Assembly (NCBI RefSeq): GCF_030055635.1
Contig: NZ_JASFYM010000019.1
Span: 1 to 37,424 of the forward strand
DNA: 37,424 bases
Source of the DNA: Methanothrix sp.
GTDB lineage: Archaea > Halobacteriota > Methanosarcinia > Methanotrichales > Methanotrichaceae
Direction: 5' to 3'
In this document: piece after piece, positions 7,880 through 17,263 of the stretch
Position numbering within the stretch: the first letter of the stretch is position 1
Layout: each line of letters begins with the position of its first letter
Translations under genes and position numbers: made by a program
The notes under the pieces: model-generated
Seen by the model: only the letters and a program-made list of their open reading frames with translations
Database searches by the model: none
What the model was told of the DNA's origin: nothing

Positions 7880-9559
7880 ATGGCGAATCGCATGCTTTTG
7901 ACTGCACTGGGGCTTGGCCCGAAGGAGACGAAATACGCTCTGGAGAACAGAACCTGGAAATCCTCTCTGTCTCCGGTGGCTCTGTACAATCTGCTTCCGG
8001 AAGACGGGCGGTTTGAGAGTGTGCTGGCCCTCTGCACGGAGGAGGTTCTTGAAAAGACATTTCCAATACTAGAGCAGGAGCTGCCTGTAAGGTGTGAGCC
8101 CGTGTGTGTGCCGCATGGCGTAAGCTCTGGTGATCTTCAGGCAACTGTGCATAACATACTGGAGAAGATACCACCTAAGACCAAGCTGACGCTCGATGTG
8201 ACTCACGGGTTCAGGCATTATCCGTTCCTCTTCTTTGTTGCTTGTCTTTATTTGATGGCACTGAAGGACGTTGAGATCCATAAGGTCTGGTACGGACGGC
8301 TGGATGCAAAGAACCCTGATGGTGCAGCACCATTTATCGATCTGAGCATGCTCCTTGATATGGTTGAGTGGTTCCGTGTCGTTCAGTCATTCAGGGACAT
8401 GAGCAACCCGAAGGCGCTGGCGGATATGCTGCTTGCATATGGAATGGATGAGATAAAGCCGGCCAGGAACATATCCCCTGATGCTAAAAAGAAGTACAAC
8501 GCGGTCTCCAGCGCTGCAAAGGATTTCGCAGAGCTGTTCGGCATGGGTCTCCCGTTGGAGCTTGGCATGGCTTCAGCAGATCTGCAGAGGCGGATAGAAG
8601 AGCTGCGCAGGGTGGGAGATATTTCGTCGATAAAAATCCCCCTTGCGAATGAGTTGCTGCTGGAGATAGAAAAGGCAGCAGAGCGCTTCAGGCTGCCAGA
8701 AAGCAAGGAGAAGAAAGATCTCGTTCTAGATCTTGAGGAGATCCACAGGCAGGCGAAGCTGATAGATACATACTTCGAGGCGGGTTATTATAACAACGCT
8801 ATCGGGCTGATCAGAGAGCTGATCATAAGTAGGCTGATGCTTGCAGATGATGAAAAGAGCTGGCTTGACATATCTCAGCGGAGGGATACCGAACGGCGTA
8901 TTGGATCCCTTATGGATTACAGCAAAAAGAACAGCGCAGCTCTCACAGATGACAGGAAGATGCTTGCGGGCATCTGGAGTTTCATCGTCGATGCCAGAAA
9001 CAAACTGCACCACCATGGAATGACAGAGGGTGGTGTCAAGCAAATCAAGATCCCAGAGTGGTGGGACAAGTTCAAGCAACGCCTTGATGACAATTCTTTC
9101 TGGGATTGCGGTTTCGGCGGAGGCTCTGGAAGGCTTCTGATCTCTGCACTGGGCCTTCACCCCGGATTTCTGTACACTGCTCTGAGACAGGTGAATCCAG
9201 AGGTATGCCTGGTGGTTGCATCAAATGAAACTGTGGGCGGATTGGAGGAGCTCACAAGAACAGCTGGTTACAGTGGCGACCTCGAGATTGAGGTTATGAA
9301 TGCATATTCGTTCAACGGTATAAAAAATATCGTGGATAAATTTGAGGGGCGTATTATCGGATTCGATGAGGTTGTGTGCAATCTGACCGGTGGAACAGCA
9401 GCCATGCAGTATGCTGTCATCCAGTTTGCGAGGAGGGCAGAGCGCCTGGGAAGAAATGTCAGATGGATCGCAGTCATCGATAATCGTTTGCCAGATGAGC
9501 AGAAGCTCGACCCCTACTTTGAGGGGGAGGTGGTCTTTTTGGAGGATGCCGGAATATGA
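7880..9559 (+). CDS. CARF-HEPN-CARF fusion, type III CRISPR ancillary effector (TM1812/Csx2-like)
   Basis: The 559-residue protein has three recognisable parts. Residues 1-165 match the TM1812-like (TIGR02221, Csx2) CARF domain: LLTALGLGPKE at the N-terminus, TLDVTHGFRHYP at 104-115 and KVWYGRLDA after it. Residues about 290-400 carry the HEPN RNase motif Rx4-6H as RNKLHHHG (373-380), preceded by a long helical region. Residues 418-559 form a second Rossmann-like CARF domain that starts LLISALGLHPG and has NLTGGTAAM at 501-509, closer to the Card1 type. Such effectors bind cyclic oligoadenylate and cut RNA. The last base of the gene overlaps cmr1 (ATGA). ATG 7892 is an alternative start. No signal peptide is present. 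Confidence 0.88.
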   Translation: MANRMLLTALGLGPKETKYALENRTWKSSLSPVALYNLLPEDGRFESVLALCTEEVLEKTFPILEQELPVRCEPVCVPHGVSSGDLQATVHNILEKIPPKTKLTLDVTHGFRHYPFLFFVACLYLMALKDVEIHKVWYGRLDAKNPDGAAPFIDLSMLLDMVEWFRVVQSFRDMSNPKALADMLLAYGMDEIKPARNISPDAKKKYNAVSSAAKDFAELFGMGLPLELGMASADLQRRIEELRRVGDISSIKIPLANELLLEIEKAAERFRLPESKEKKDLVLDLEEIHRQAKLIDTYFEAGYYNNAIGLIRELIISRLMLADDEKSWLDISQRRDTERRIGSLMDYSKKNSAALTDDRKMLAGIWSFIVDARNKLHHHGMTEGGVKQIKIPEWWDKFKQRLDDNSFWDCGFGGGSGRLLISALGLHPGFLYTALRQVNPEVCLVVASNETVGGLEELTRTAGYSGDLEIEVMNAYSFNGIKNIVDKFEGRIIGFDEVVCNLTGGTAAMQYAVIQFARRAERLGRNVRWIAVIDNRLPDEQKLDPYFEGEVVFLEDAGI

Positions 9560-10773
9560 TTGAGGCGAGGTTCACTATCGTCACTCCGCTCTTCATGGGC
9601 GGGGCGGATCCTAAGGTGCCGGAGCTGCGCGTGCCGGGAATAAAGGGCGCCCTCAGGTTCTGGTGGCGCGCTCTGGCATGGAGCTGGTGCGGAGGAGATC
9701 TGAGCAGAATCCGCGATCTCGAGGGGCAGATCTTCGGGAGCACGAAGAACGGGCAGTCCAGGGTGATCATGGATCTATGGGGAGCAAATGCAGAGCCTGC
9801 AAATGATCGCTTTTTTGAAAAATGCCAAGGGAAAAAGCGCCAAAAGTGCCAGGGTTTAATTTACCTGGGATACGGGCCAATTGACAGGGGCGAGCTGACC
9901 CGCGGTTATCTTAAAACGCCCCTTGATGCGACTCTTAGGATAAGAATTCGGCCGACGAGGAGCAATAAAGCTCCGGAACATTATGATGAATCAGAAATCA
10001 AAGATCAGATATCGAAGGCCCTGATCGCCATGGGGCTCTTTGGGGGTCTCGGAGCAAGATCAAGGAGGGGGTTCGGATCGTTCAATCTGACCGAGCTGAA
10101 TGTGGATGGCAAAACAGACTTCAAATGCCCTGGGGGTTTGAAGGAGCTCGAAGCCTCAATAAAAAGGTTCTTTGAAGATCTGGATCTATACAACGGGCTG
10201 CCGGAATACACCGCTTTCAGCTCGGATACAGAGGTATGTCTTTTTGAAAATACTAGTGCTGACTCACTGGAACTGCTGGACATGGTTGGCAGGGCGATGA
10301 TGGCGTACCGTCTGGGCACCAAGAAGCGAAGCTGGAAAGCATTTGTGAAATCCGGCGGATTCGAGAAGGACACAGAACTCGCTAAGAGAGCTCTGAACAG
10401 CAAGGTAAGCGAACACCCGAGGCGACTTTTCTTCGGTCTTCCCCACAACTATCACTTCAAGAATTCGAAAAAGAACCTCGAGATCAGAGGCAAAAACCAC
10501 GATCGAAGGGCAAGCCCTTTGCTGATACATGTCCAGAGGCTGGGCACAGAGTATGCAGCGGTTGCAGCACTCATGCCTGCGAGGTTCCTGCCTGAGGGGG
10601 AGAAGATTCTGATGAGGGCCACAGAAGAAAAGGAAGAGACTGGAGATGCGAGGGTTCCGGTGGTAGGACATCCCAGAAGTTCTCCTAAATCGTGCGTTGA
10701 GCTCGACAGGAATGAGGCAGAGGAGTTCACTGTGATCAAGGATTTCCTGAAGTCCTGGCAGAAGGTGATCTGA
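9556..10773 (+). CDS. cmr1: type III-B CRISPR RAMP protein Cmr1
   Basis: The 405-residue protein has the Cmr1 signature near the N-terminus: FTIVTPLFMGGAD, then ELRVPGIKGALRFWWRAL. A glycine-rich GLFGGLGARSRRGFGSF loop follows near residue 170, as in RAMP folds. Cmr1 sits at the 3' end of the crRNA in the Cmr complex and helps capture target RNA. Start ATG 9556 overlaps the stop of the effector gene, and the cmr2 start overlaps its own stop, so the genes are translationally coupled. Length is within the usual range for the family. Confidence 0.95.
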   Translation: MIEARFTIVTPLFMGGADPKVPELRVPGIKGALRFWWRALAWSWCGGDLSRIRDLEGQIFGSTKNGQSRVIMDLWGANAEPANDRFFEKCQGKKRQKCQGLIYLGYGPIDRGELTRGYLKTPLDATLRIRIRPTRSNKAPEHYDESEIKDQISKALIAMGLFGGLGARSRRGFGSFNLTELNVDGKTDFKCPGGLKELEASIKRFFEDLDLYNGLPEYTAFSSDTEVCLFENTSADSLELLDMVGRAMMAYRLGTKKRSWKAFVKSGGFEKDTELAKRALNSKVSEHPRRLFFGLPHNYHFKNSKKNLEIRGKNHDRRASPLLIHVQRLGTEYAAVAALMPARFLPEGEKILMRATEEKEETGDARVPVVGHPRSSPKSCVELDRNEAEEFTVIKDFLKSWQKVI

Positions 10774-12740
10774 TGAGTGCAGAGGATAACATGATCAACT
10801 TCACCATCGGTCCTGTCCAGGGGTTCATCGGGCAGGCGCGTCGTACCAGGGACCTCTGGAGCGGCTCATTTCTTCTCTCATACCTCTCCGGCTGCGCCAT
10901 GGCCGAGATAAGGAGAATCGGGGGCAGCATAATAGTTCCGGATGTCGAAGAGGATTGTCTGCTCAGATGGATCGAGAAGAAGGGCGATGGAACACCACCC
11001 AGGATCGGCACGCTTCCCAACAGGTTCAGGGCATCTGCAGAAGATCCTGCTGTTGCTGCCAGAAGCGCCGCGGAGAGGGTGAGGGGTGCGTGGAAGGAGA
11101 TCGCAGACTGCGTCTGGAGGAGATACGTGGAGGATGTTGCGGATATCGGAAAGAGCACTCAGGAGATCTGGAGGAGACAGGTGGATAGCTTCTGGGAGAT
11201 CCACTGGACGATCGGCGCGATGGAGGGCATGGAGGCGCGCAAGAACTGGAGGTTCTACAGGGACTGGGCGGATGGGCGGCCGACCATCGAGGGGGGAGAC
11301 CACTGCACGATCATGAGCGACTGGCAGGAGATCTCAGGATATGTGCGCGCAACCGATGGGATGAAGCAGGAAGCTTTCTGGAGAAAGTTCTGCAAGAACA
11401 CAGGCGGCATGGATCTGAGAAGCGACGAGCGGCTCTGTGCGATCGCACTGATCAAGAGGATGTTTCCCTCCGTCTCAAAGGATGCGATCGGCTGGGATGT
11501 GAACGCGGACACCTGGCCCTCAACGCTCTACGTGGCGGCGATACCCTGGTTCAGATCTGTGATTGCATCGAATCGGGATGTTGCGAACAGCTACGCGGAA
11601 AAGGCGAGGAGCTTCGCGAAGCACATACAGAGAAAGGGTGTTGCGGAACAGATCTTCAAAAAGAGCGATCCCTTCCTTGAGATCGATGCGAACTTCTACT
11701 ACTCCACGCCTCTGAAGGATTCGAAAAGGACGCCTCTTGATGGAACCACCGAAAAGGGAGACGAGCCGGAGGATGTGAGGGAAAGACGCCAGGAGCTCGA
11801 AAATTACCTGGATGAGCTTTACAGGAGAAACGGAAGACCATCTCCCTTCTACGCGATGCTCCTCATGGACGGGGACAGCATGGGGAGGCTGATCAGGGAG
11901 AGGGGAGAGGCGGTCAGCAGGGCTCTGGCAGCGTTCGCAAAAGGCGTTGATGGTGTTGTGCGTCAAAACCTCGGAGTCCTGGTATACGCAGGAGGCGATG
12001 ATGTTCTCGCGATGCTGCCTGTTGAGTGCGCCATGAGCTGCGCGCACAAACTCTCCGTTAAATTCACACGATCGTTCAAGGATTACGGGATGGATGCGAC
12101 CATATCCGCAGGCCTGGTTTTTGCGAGCTACCGCGTGCCGCTTCGCTCTGTGATTCGGGAGGCGCATGTGATTCTCGATGACATCGCGAAGGACGAGAAC
12201 GGCAGGGGAAGCATAGCTGTCAGCGTCCTCAAGGGCAGTGGCAGGTACTGCAGGTGGGTCAGCTCCTGGAGCGGTGCTGTTTCCTCGGAGACCAACGAGG
12301 TCCTTCTGGAGAGGCTGGCGAGGGTGTTTAGAGAGAAGGAAGAAAATGCATCGGGCTCTTCATCATCACCTAGTTCCACAACGTCCTCACAGGCGACTTT
12401 TAAGGAAAAACACGCATCGAGCTCTTTCTTCTACAAATCCAGGGAGCTGCTGCTCATGCTATCCGGCGAGCAGCAGTGGCGCCCTGGGATGTTCTTCGAT
12501 CTCTCCAGTCTGGAGGGGTTGGATATAGGGGAGCTAATGCTGGCTGAGTACCTGAATGCGCTGGAGCACAGGTCTGAGATAACCGAGGAGGTCCGCGCCA
12601 CAGCAAGGAGGTATGTGGGAGATCTTCTTTCGGTGAGCAGGAGGAACCCAGGGCCTGAGTATGGAAGGGATGGCGGTGAGATCTGCGCGGATGGAATGCT
12701 GCTTGTGAAGTTCCTATCACAGAAGGAGGTCTCGGAGTGA
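10773..12740 (+). CDS. cmr2: type III-B Cas10/Cmr2, cyclic-oligoadenylate synthase without an HD domain
   Basis: The 655-residue protein is the large subunit of the Cmr complex. It begins directly with INFTIGPVQGFIGQARRTRD, the start of the first palm-associated region. The N-terminal HD nuclease found in many Cas10 proteins is absent. Palm 1 includes FYAMLLMDGDSMGRLI (about residues 360-375). Palm 2 has the intact active site GGDD at 407-410, within VLVYAGGDDVLAML. The protein should therefore make cyclic oligoadenylate from ATP on target RNA binding but not cut ssDNA through an HD site. A low-complexity Ser/Thr stretch (SGSSSSPSSTTSS) lies near residue 530. Neighbouring CARF proteins are the expected receivers of the signal. 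Confidence 0.96.
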   Translation: MSAEDNMINFTIGPVQGFIGQARRTRDLWSGSFLLSYLSGCAMAEIRRIGGSIIVPDVEEDCLLRWIEKKGDGTPPRIGTLPNRFRASAEDPAVAARSAAERVRGAWKEIADCVWRRYVEDVADIGKSTQEIWRRQVDSFWEIHWTIGAMEGMEARKNWRFYRDWADGRPTIEGGDHCTIMSDWQEISGYVRATDGMKQEAFWRKFCKNTGGMDLRSDERLCAIALIKRMFPSVSKDAIGWDVNADTWPSTLYVAAIPWFRSVIASNRDVANSYAEKARSFAKHIQRKGVAEQIFKKSDPFLEIDANFYYSTPLKDSKRTPLDGTTEKGDEPEDVRERRQELENYLDELYRRNGRPSPFYAMLLMDGDSMGRLIRERGEAVSRALAAFAKGVDGVVRQNLGVLVYAGGDDVLAMLPVECAMSCAHKLSVKFTRSFKDYGMDATISAGLVFASYRVPLRSVIREAHVILDDIAKDENGRGSIAVSVLKGSGRYCRWVSSWSGAVSSETNEVLLERLARVFREKEENASGSSSSPSSTTSSQATFKEKHASSSFFYKSRELLLMLSGEQQWRPGMFFDLSSLEGLDIGELMLAEYLNALEHRSEITEEVRATARRYVGDLLSVSRRNPGPEYGRDGGEICADGMLLVKFLSQKEVSE

Positions 12741-13822
12741 GGTATCTCATTTTAACACCCGTTGATTCCTGGTTCTTCAGGGATGGCAGGCCGTTCCACA
12801 AGGGAGAGGCGACATCTGATGTTGGCGGTTTCTTCCCTCCAAGCGCGTTCACAGTCGCTGGAGCGATAAGGGCGCATCTGGCCCGAAGCATGGGCTGGCG
12901 TGAGGACAGGCGCGAGCGCAGGTGGAGCGACGAGATCTGCAGGGTGCTCGGGGATGGATACGATCTGAAGGGTCTCAGGTTCAGGGGACCGCTGCTGTGC
13001 AGGGAGAGCGATCATGGTCTGGAGATACTTTTTCCGGCTCCTTTGAATCTCTACGGGAAGAAGGGCGATCGAGGGTATGAGATGAGACTCCTCCGCCCTG
13101 GAGCTGAGGTCGAGTGCGATCTCGGAAGGGTCAGGCTTCCATCCGCTGAGGGCATCGATGGGATGAAGCCTCTGTCAGGGTACATCACTGGAGATCAGCT
13201 GAAACAGGTGCTTCGCGGGGAGGTTCCGGAGGGACGGGTGATTCCGGCTGAGGAGTTATGGAGCTCTGAGTACGCAGTTGGTCTTGCGAGAGACTTGGAA
13301 ACCAGGACCGCGAAGGAGGCGCACCTCTACTCGATAAACAGGATCAGGCTCGAGAGGGGAGTGCATCTCCTCATGGGCGTTGAGGGGATTGAGGATATGC
13401 TGAAAGAGCTGGATGGCGCGGTGATGCCCCTCGGTGGTGAGGGGCGGATGGCATCTGTGGCCATCACAACTCTCGTAGAAGACATCTATGGATTCAGGCC
13501 TGAGCTCAGATCCGAAAACGGAACGGTCAGGTTCACGCTCCTGCACATCACACCAGCTTTTCTGAGCAGATGGCCTGGTCCGGGAGATGCCATTCCCGGT
13601 GTTCCCGGCAGGGTCGTATCCGCATGCATCGAGCGGGCGATGCGCATCGGTGGCTGGGATTCTGCGAACCGGAGGCCTGTGGATCTCAAGCCGTTCATCC
13701 CTCCGGGGTCTGTCTGGTTCTGCGAGGCCGATGATGATAGGCTGGAGGATGTGAGAAGGCTGAGCAGGGTGGGAGAGTATACGGAATTCGGTTTTGGAGA
13801 GGTTGCTGTAGGCGTTTGGTGA
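12737..13822 (+). CDS. cmr3: type III-B CRISPR RAMP protein Cmr3
   Basis: The 361-residue protein opens with the Cmr3 signature LILTPVDSWFFRDGRPF, followed by GGFFPPSAFTVAGAIRAHL. It ends with the glycine-rich YTEFGFGEVAVGVW. Cmr3 binds the 5' tag of the crRNA and joins Cas10 to the backbone. The start is GTG 12737, overlapping the cmr2 stop (GTGA), and GGAGG lies just upstream. Position, overlap and motifs agree with the standard cmr order. Confidence 0.95.
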   Translation: MRYLILTPVDSWFFRDGRPFHKGEATSDVGGFFPPSAFTVAGAIRAHLARSMGWREDRRERRWSDEICRVLGDGYDLKGLRFRGPLLCRESDHGLEILFPAPLNLYGKKGDRGYEMRLLRPGAEVECDLGRVRLPSAEGIDGMKPLSGYITGDQLKQVLRGEVPEGRVIPAEELWSSEYAVGLARDLETRTAKEAHLYSINRIRLERGVHLLMGVEGIEDMLKELDGAVMPLGGEGRMASVAITTLVEDIYGFRPELRSENGTVRFTLLHITPAFLSRWPGPGDAIPGVPGRVVSACIERAMRIGGWDSANRRPVDLKPFIPPGSVWFCEADDDRLEDVRRLSRVGEYTEFGFGEVAVGVW

Positions 13823-13827
13823 TGGTT

Positions 13828-14646
13828 ATGAAGGGCATGATGCTCGGAATGCTTGCTGAGACTAACATACATTCAGGTGCAGGCAGGTCTGAGGGCTTTG
13901 TGGATCTGCCGGTGGCGAGAGAGGCTGTGACCGGCTATCCGGTTATAGCTGGATCCAGCCTCAAGGGCGCGCTGAGGGACACGGCCAGGGAGAGTGGGTT
14001 GGATGAATCCATCTGTAAATCTATCTTCGGCACCGAGGACAGGGCCGGGGATATACTGGTATCGGATGCCAGGCTTCTCCTGCTCCCTGTGAGAAGCCTC
14101 ACCGGTCCCTACAAATGGATCACCTGTCCTCACATCCTGGAGAGGCTGAGCAGGGATCTGAAGCTCTGTGGTCTCTCTGATGGATTTGAGGTTGTGAGCG
14201 TCAAAAAGGGGGAGGCGATCTGGAGTGGGGATCATCTCTTCCTGGAGGAAAGGGAGTTCCGGCGGGTAGACGGTATGGATGAGAAACTGAAGCCGGTAAG
14301 GGCTGCGCTGGAGAAGATGATTCTCCATCAGAAGACCGCATCCAGGCTCGATAAGCAGCTTGTGATAATCAGCGATGATGATTTCCAGTGGTTCGCGAGC
14401 TACGGGCTGCCTGTGGCCGCAAGGAACAGGCTGGATGAGAACAAGAAGAGCAAGAATCTCTGGTACGAGGAGTCGCTCGCTCCGGACACGCTGATGTACG
14501 CGATGGTATTCGAGCGCAGGGATGGCGCGCTGGAGAGGTTGAAATCGATGTTTCAGGACAACCCCTACCTCCAGCTCGGCGGAAACGAGACCGTCGGCAT
14601 GGGGTGGTTCGCTGTGAAGATCCTGGAGAAGGGTGAGGGGAGATGA
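13828..14646 (+). CDS. cmr4: type III-B CRISPR RAMP protein Cmr4, target-RNA endonuclease
   Basis: Cmr4 is the repeated backbone subunit that cuts target RNA at 6-base intervals. From ATG 13828 the protein has 272 residues and begins KGMMLGMLAETNIHSGAG. The catalytic Asp of the family, D26 in the Pyrococcus protein, falls exactly at residue 26 here (GFVDLPVARE). This favours this start over ATG 13822 or TTG 13816. Further family features are YPVIAGSSLKGALRD and the glycine-rich C-terminal LQLGGNETVGMGWF. The next gene starts in an ATGA overlap. Confidence 0.95.
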   Translation: MKGMMLGMLAETNIHSGAGRSEGFVDLPVAREAVTGYPVIAGSSLKGALRDTARESGLDESICKSIFGTEDRAGDILVSDARLLLLPVRSLTGPYKWITCPHILERLSRDLKLCGLSDGFEVVSVKKGEAIWSGDHLFLEEREFRRVDGMDEKLKPVRAALEKMILHQKTASRLDKQLVIISDDDFQWFASYGLPVAARNRLDENKKSKNLWYEESLAPDTLMYAMVFERRDGALERLKSMFQDNPYLQLGGNETVGMGWFAVKILEKGEGR

Positions 14647-15026
14647 GGAGCCTGGAGCAGGAGCGAGCGGCCCATGCCCTGGATGCCGTGAACTCCATCA
14701 GGAACAAAAGCTGTGCATCCAAGTTCCGGAGCTACGTGGAGCGTCTTCCTGCGGCCATCGTGATGAACGGCCTGGGCCAGGCGATGGCCAGCGAGCTTGC
14801 TGCTGCCGGACGGGCGGAGAGGGAAGAGGACAAGTCCGCCCACGAAAAGCTCTACGATCTGGTCTCTGACTGGATCCACAAGCGGGGAATATACTCTGAG
14901 AAGGACCTGATGGCTGCGATTGTCAAAGGGGAGCAGGATCGGTATGTTCTCGCACAGGCTGAGGCGCTGGCGTACCTCGAGTGGCTGAAGAAGTTCAGCC
15001 AGGCCTTCCTGGAGAAGGAGGTGTGA
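14643..15026 (+). CDS. cmr5: type III-B CRISPR protein Cmr5, small subunit
   Basis: The 127-residue all-helical protein is the small subunit that forms the second filament of the Cmr complex beside Cmr4. It has the Cmr5 pattern of an N-terminal RAAHALDAVNSI, a central FRSYVERLPAAIVMNGLGQAMA and a terminal ALAYLEWLKKFSQAFL. It starts at ATG 14643 in an overlap with the cmr4 stop. Its stop overlaps the GTG start of cmr6. The length is typical of the family. Confidence 0.94.
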   Translation: MRSLEQERAAHALDAVNSIRNKSCASKFRSYVERLPAAIVMNGLGQAMASELAAAGRAEREEDKSAHEKLYDLVSDWIHKRGIYSEKDLMAAIVKGEQDRYVLAQAEALAYLEWLKKFSQAFLEKEV

Positions 15027-16060
15027 TCACGCCAAGACCTCTTTACAGAACCACCTCTGAGCCTGTGCTCAGCGGCGGAAACGCAGGGCTCTGGTACGAC
15101 AAGTTCTGCGACGTGTGGAACAATGATTTCAGCAGCCTCGGAGATCGCGGAAAGCAGGAGTGGATCGAAACAGTTCTGAATGAGGATGTTGGAGATGCAG
15201 ATCTTCTCACGGAGATGCAGGAGCGTGTGAAATCGCTGATCTCAAATTCAGGCGGAAAGTTCATGTTCTTCAGGACCACTGCGCCCTTCGTCACAGGCCT
15301 CGGCCGGAGCCACCCTGTGGAGAACGGCTTCGCATGGCACCACACCCTCGGCGTGCCGTACCTCCCCGGATCATCTGTGAAGGGGTTGGTGAGGTCCTGG
15401 GCGAGCATCTGGAAGAAGGTGAACGGTGAGGAGATCAAGAGGATCTTCGGAGAAGAACCGGAGAGCTCAGGCGGTGTGGGATCTGTGGTCTTCCTGGATG
15501 CGCTCCCGAGACAACCTGTGAAGCTGAAGGCAGAGATAATGACGCCCCATTACGCGCCATACTACCAGGGGAGAGAACCTCCCGCGGACTGGCACAGCCC
15601 TGTGCCGATACCGTTCCTAGCTGTCGCTGAGGGACAGGAGTTCCTCTTCGGGGTCATCCCGAGAAAGAACGGCTCTGAGGAATGCGAGAAGGTGATGGTG
15701 TGGCTGAAGGAGGCGCTGGAGTTTGCAGGCGCGGGCGCGAAGACCGCGGTCGGGTACGGCAGGTTTCTCTCTCAAGATACAGAGACCGCAGAGTCAAAAC
15801 CGCCAGAGACCAGGACACCCGGGCGCGAGTGGCTGGAGAGTCTCGCTGAGGAAAAAAGAATGAGCGTGGAAGATCTTGTCAACAAGAGCTACAAGATGCT
15901 TAAAGATGAATGGGAGAAGATTGAGGGTCAGGAGCTGAAGCTATCTGCCTTACAGGAGATCAAGAGGCTCTACCAGACAAAGGGGCTCTGGGAAAATCCC
16001 CCCACAAAAGAACTGAAAAAGGCGATTAACCGCTACAAGGAGTACGAGAGGGAAAAATGA
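15023..16060 (+). CDS. cmr6: type III-B CRISPR RAMP protein Cmr6
   Basis: The 345-residue protein has the Cmr6 core FRTTAPFVTGLGRSHPVENG, followed by LGVPYLPGSSVKGLVRSW and a glycine-rich TAVGYGRF near residue 240. Cmr6 caps the 3' side of the Cmr4 filament next to Cmr1. I chose GTG 15023, which overlaps the cmr5 stop and has GGAG about eight bases before it. A GTG at 14981 would give an overlap of 46 bases and is less likely. After the RAMP core there is a C-terminal charged helical extension of about 90 residues (from about residue 250) that I do not recognise. Confidence 0.94.
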   Translation: MITPRPLYRTTSEPVLSGGNAGLWYDKFCDVWNNDFSSLGDRGKQEWIETVLNEDVGDADLLTEMQERVKSLISNSGGKFMFFRTTAPFVTGLGRSHPVENGFAWHHTLGVPYLPGSSVKGLVRSWASIWKKVNGEEIKRIFGEEPESSGGVGSVVFLDALPRQPVKLKAEIMTPHYAPYYQGREPPADWHSPVPIPFLAVAEGQEFLFGVIPRKNGSEECEKVMVWLKEALEFAGAGAKTAVGYGRFLSQDTETAESKPPETRTPGREWLESLAEEKRMSVEDLVNKSYKMLKDEWEKIEGQELKLSALQEIKRLYQTKGLWENPPTKELKKAINRYKEYEREK

Positions 16061-17262
16061 AAGCCATGCTCTGCCTGATCAGCGAGCAGCATGTTCCGAA
16101 CCTTCTGGGCGTTCACGAGCTGGAGCCGGATATTCTCGTGCTGCTTGAGACCGAGGGGATGCGAAAGAAGGATGCTGCGAACAACTTCCTGAAGGCCCTT
16201 GCGATCGGCGGCCGTGATTATTTCACGAGGCATGAGATAGTGCCGCTGAAGGATGGCGATTCCATAGAGGAGACGGAGAAGGCGCTGGAGGGGGTTTACA
16301 GGAAGTACAGAGATGCTGAGTGGGTTGTGAACATCACCGGCGGCACTAAGCCGATGAGCATAGGGGCGTATGAGTTCTTCAGGCATAAGGAAAACTCCAG
16401 GATAATCTACATCTCCGCATCAGATCAGTCAAAGGCGATCGACTTCTCTCTTGGAGCGGACATACCTCTGAGGCACAGGACGACTGTTGCAGAGTTCCTC
16501 GCAGGCTATGGCTTTGATGTGCTCAAATATGAGAAGATGAAGGAGAACGAGATGAGGAGCGAGAGGTGGCTCGGTCTCGCGGCAGAGATCGCGGCGAGGA
16601 GCCAGAACGGCGCAGTTCTGGGATTTCTGGCGAATTTATCGAGGATCTCGAACGATCGGAAGGGCAGGGACAGAGGGCTGGAGATCTCTGAGGCAGATGG
16701 TCTCTTCCTGAGCGATGATCATTTGCGCGAGATGATCGCATCGAGCTTCGCACTGGCATGTGATGGCGAGCGTTTCACAGGCGCTCTTGATAAGTACGCT
16801 GTCAGGTTCCTCACGGGCGGATGGCTTGAGGTATTCACCTGGGGATTGCTGAAGGGGCTTGATCGTGCCTGGGATGTGCATCTGGGTTTGCAGATCGAGA
16901 GGAAGAATGAAATGCTCCAGAACGATCTGGATGTCGCATTCATGACGGATCAGTCCCTCAGGATCGTGGAATGCAAGACCGGCGGACAGGAGCATGACAG
17001 GGAGGGGAGCGATACGCTGTACAAGATCGAGGCGATACGGAGGCAGCTTGGAGCCCTCCGTGTTCAATCGTATCTTGTCACGACCTCAGAAAATGTTATC
17101 GATTCTGGTACAGGGAAGGTCAAGGAGCATCTGGAGAACAGATCCAGGCTTTATGGGTGCACGATCATCGATCCGAGAAGGGTTGCAGAGCTTGCGCGCA
17201 TGTACCTCGCAGGTGATGCGCAGCTGAATGCGAAAGTGGCGCAGGTCTTCCTGGGTGGTTGA
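16057..17262 (+). CDS. card1: Card1/Can2-type CARF nuclease (DUF1887), cyclic-oligoadenylate-activated
   Basis: The 401-residue protein has an N-terminal CARF domain (about residues 1-150) with the ligand-binding NITGGTKPM at 92-100. A PD-(D/E)xK nuclease domain follows, with FLTGGWLEVF (Glu 258), NDLDVAF (Asp 290 and 292) and the core ECKTG (Glu 305, Lys 307). This order is that of Card1 and Can2, which bind cyclic tetra-adenylate and then cut ssDNA, RNA or nick supercoiled DNA. Start ATG 16057 overlaps the cmr6 stop. Its position in the operon, with a GGDD Cas10 upstream and Csx3 directly downstream, supports this role. The exact substrate is not readable from sequence. Confidence 0.92.
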   Translation: MKAMLCLISEQHVPNLLGVHELEPDILVLLETEGMRKKDAANNFLKALAIGGRDYFTRHEIVPLKDGDSIEETEKALEGVYRKYRDAEWVVNITGGTKPMSIGAYEFFRHKENSRIIYISASDQSKAIDFSLGADIPLRHRTTVAEFLAGYGFDVLKYEKMKENEMRSERWLGLAAEIAARSQNGAVLGFLANLSRISNDRKGRDRGLEISEADGLFLSDDHLREMIASSFALACDGERFTGALDKYAVRFLTGGWLEVFTWGLLKGLDRAWDVHLGLQIERKNEMLQNDLDVAFMTDQSLRIVECKTGGQEHDREGSDTLYKIEAIRRQLGALRVQSYLVTTSENVIDSGTGKVKEHLENRSRLYGCTIIDPRRVAELARMYLAGDAQLNAKVAQVFLGG

Positions 17263-17263
17263 T

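Noticed and set aside
14981-15022. Longer Cmr6 start at GTG 14981
   Set aside because: It would overlap cmr5 by 46 bases, while GTG 15023 gives the usual short overlap and has a ribosome binding site.
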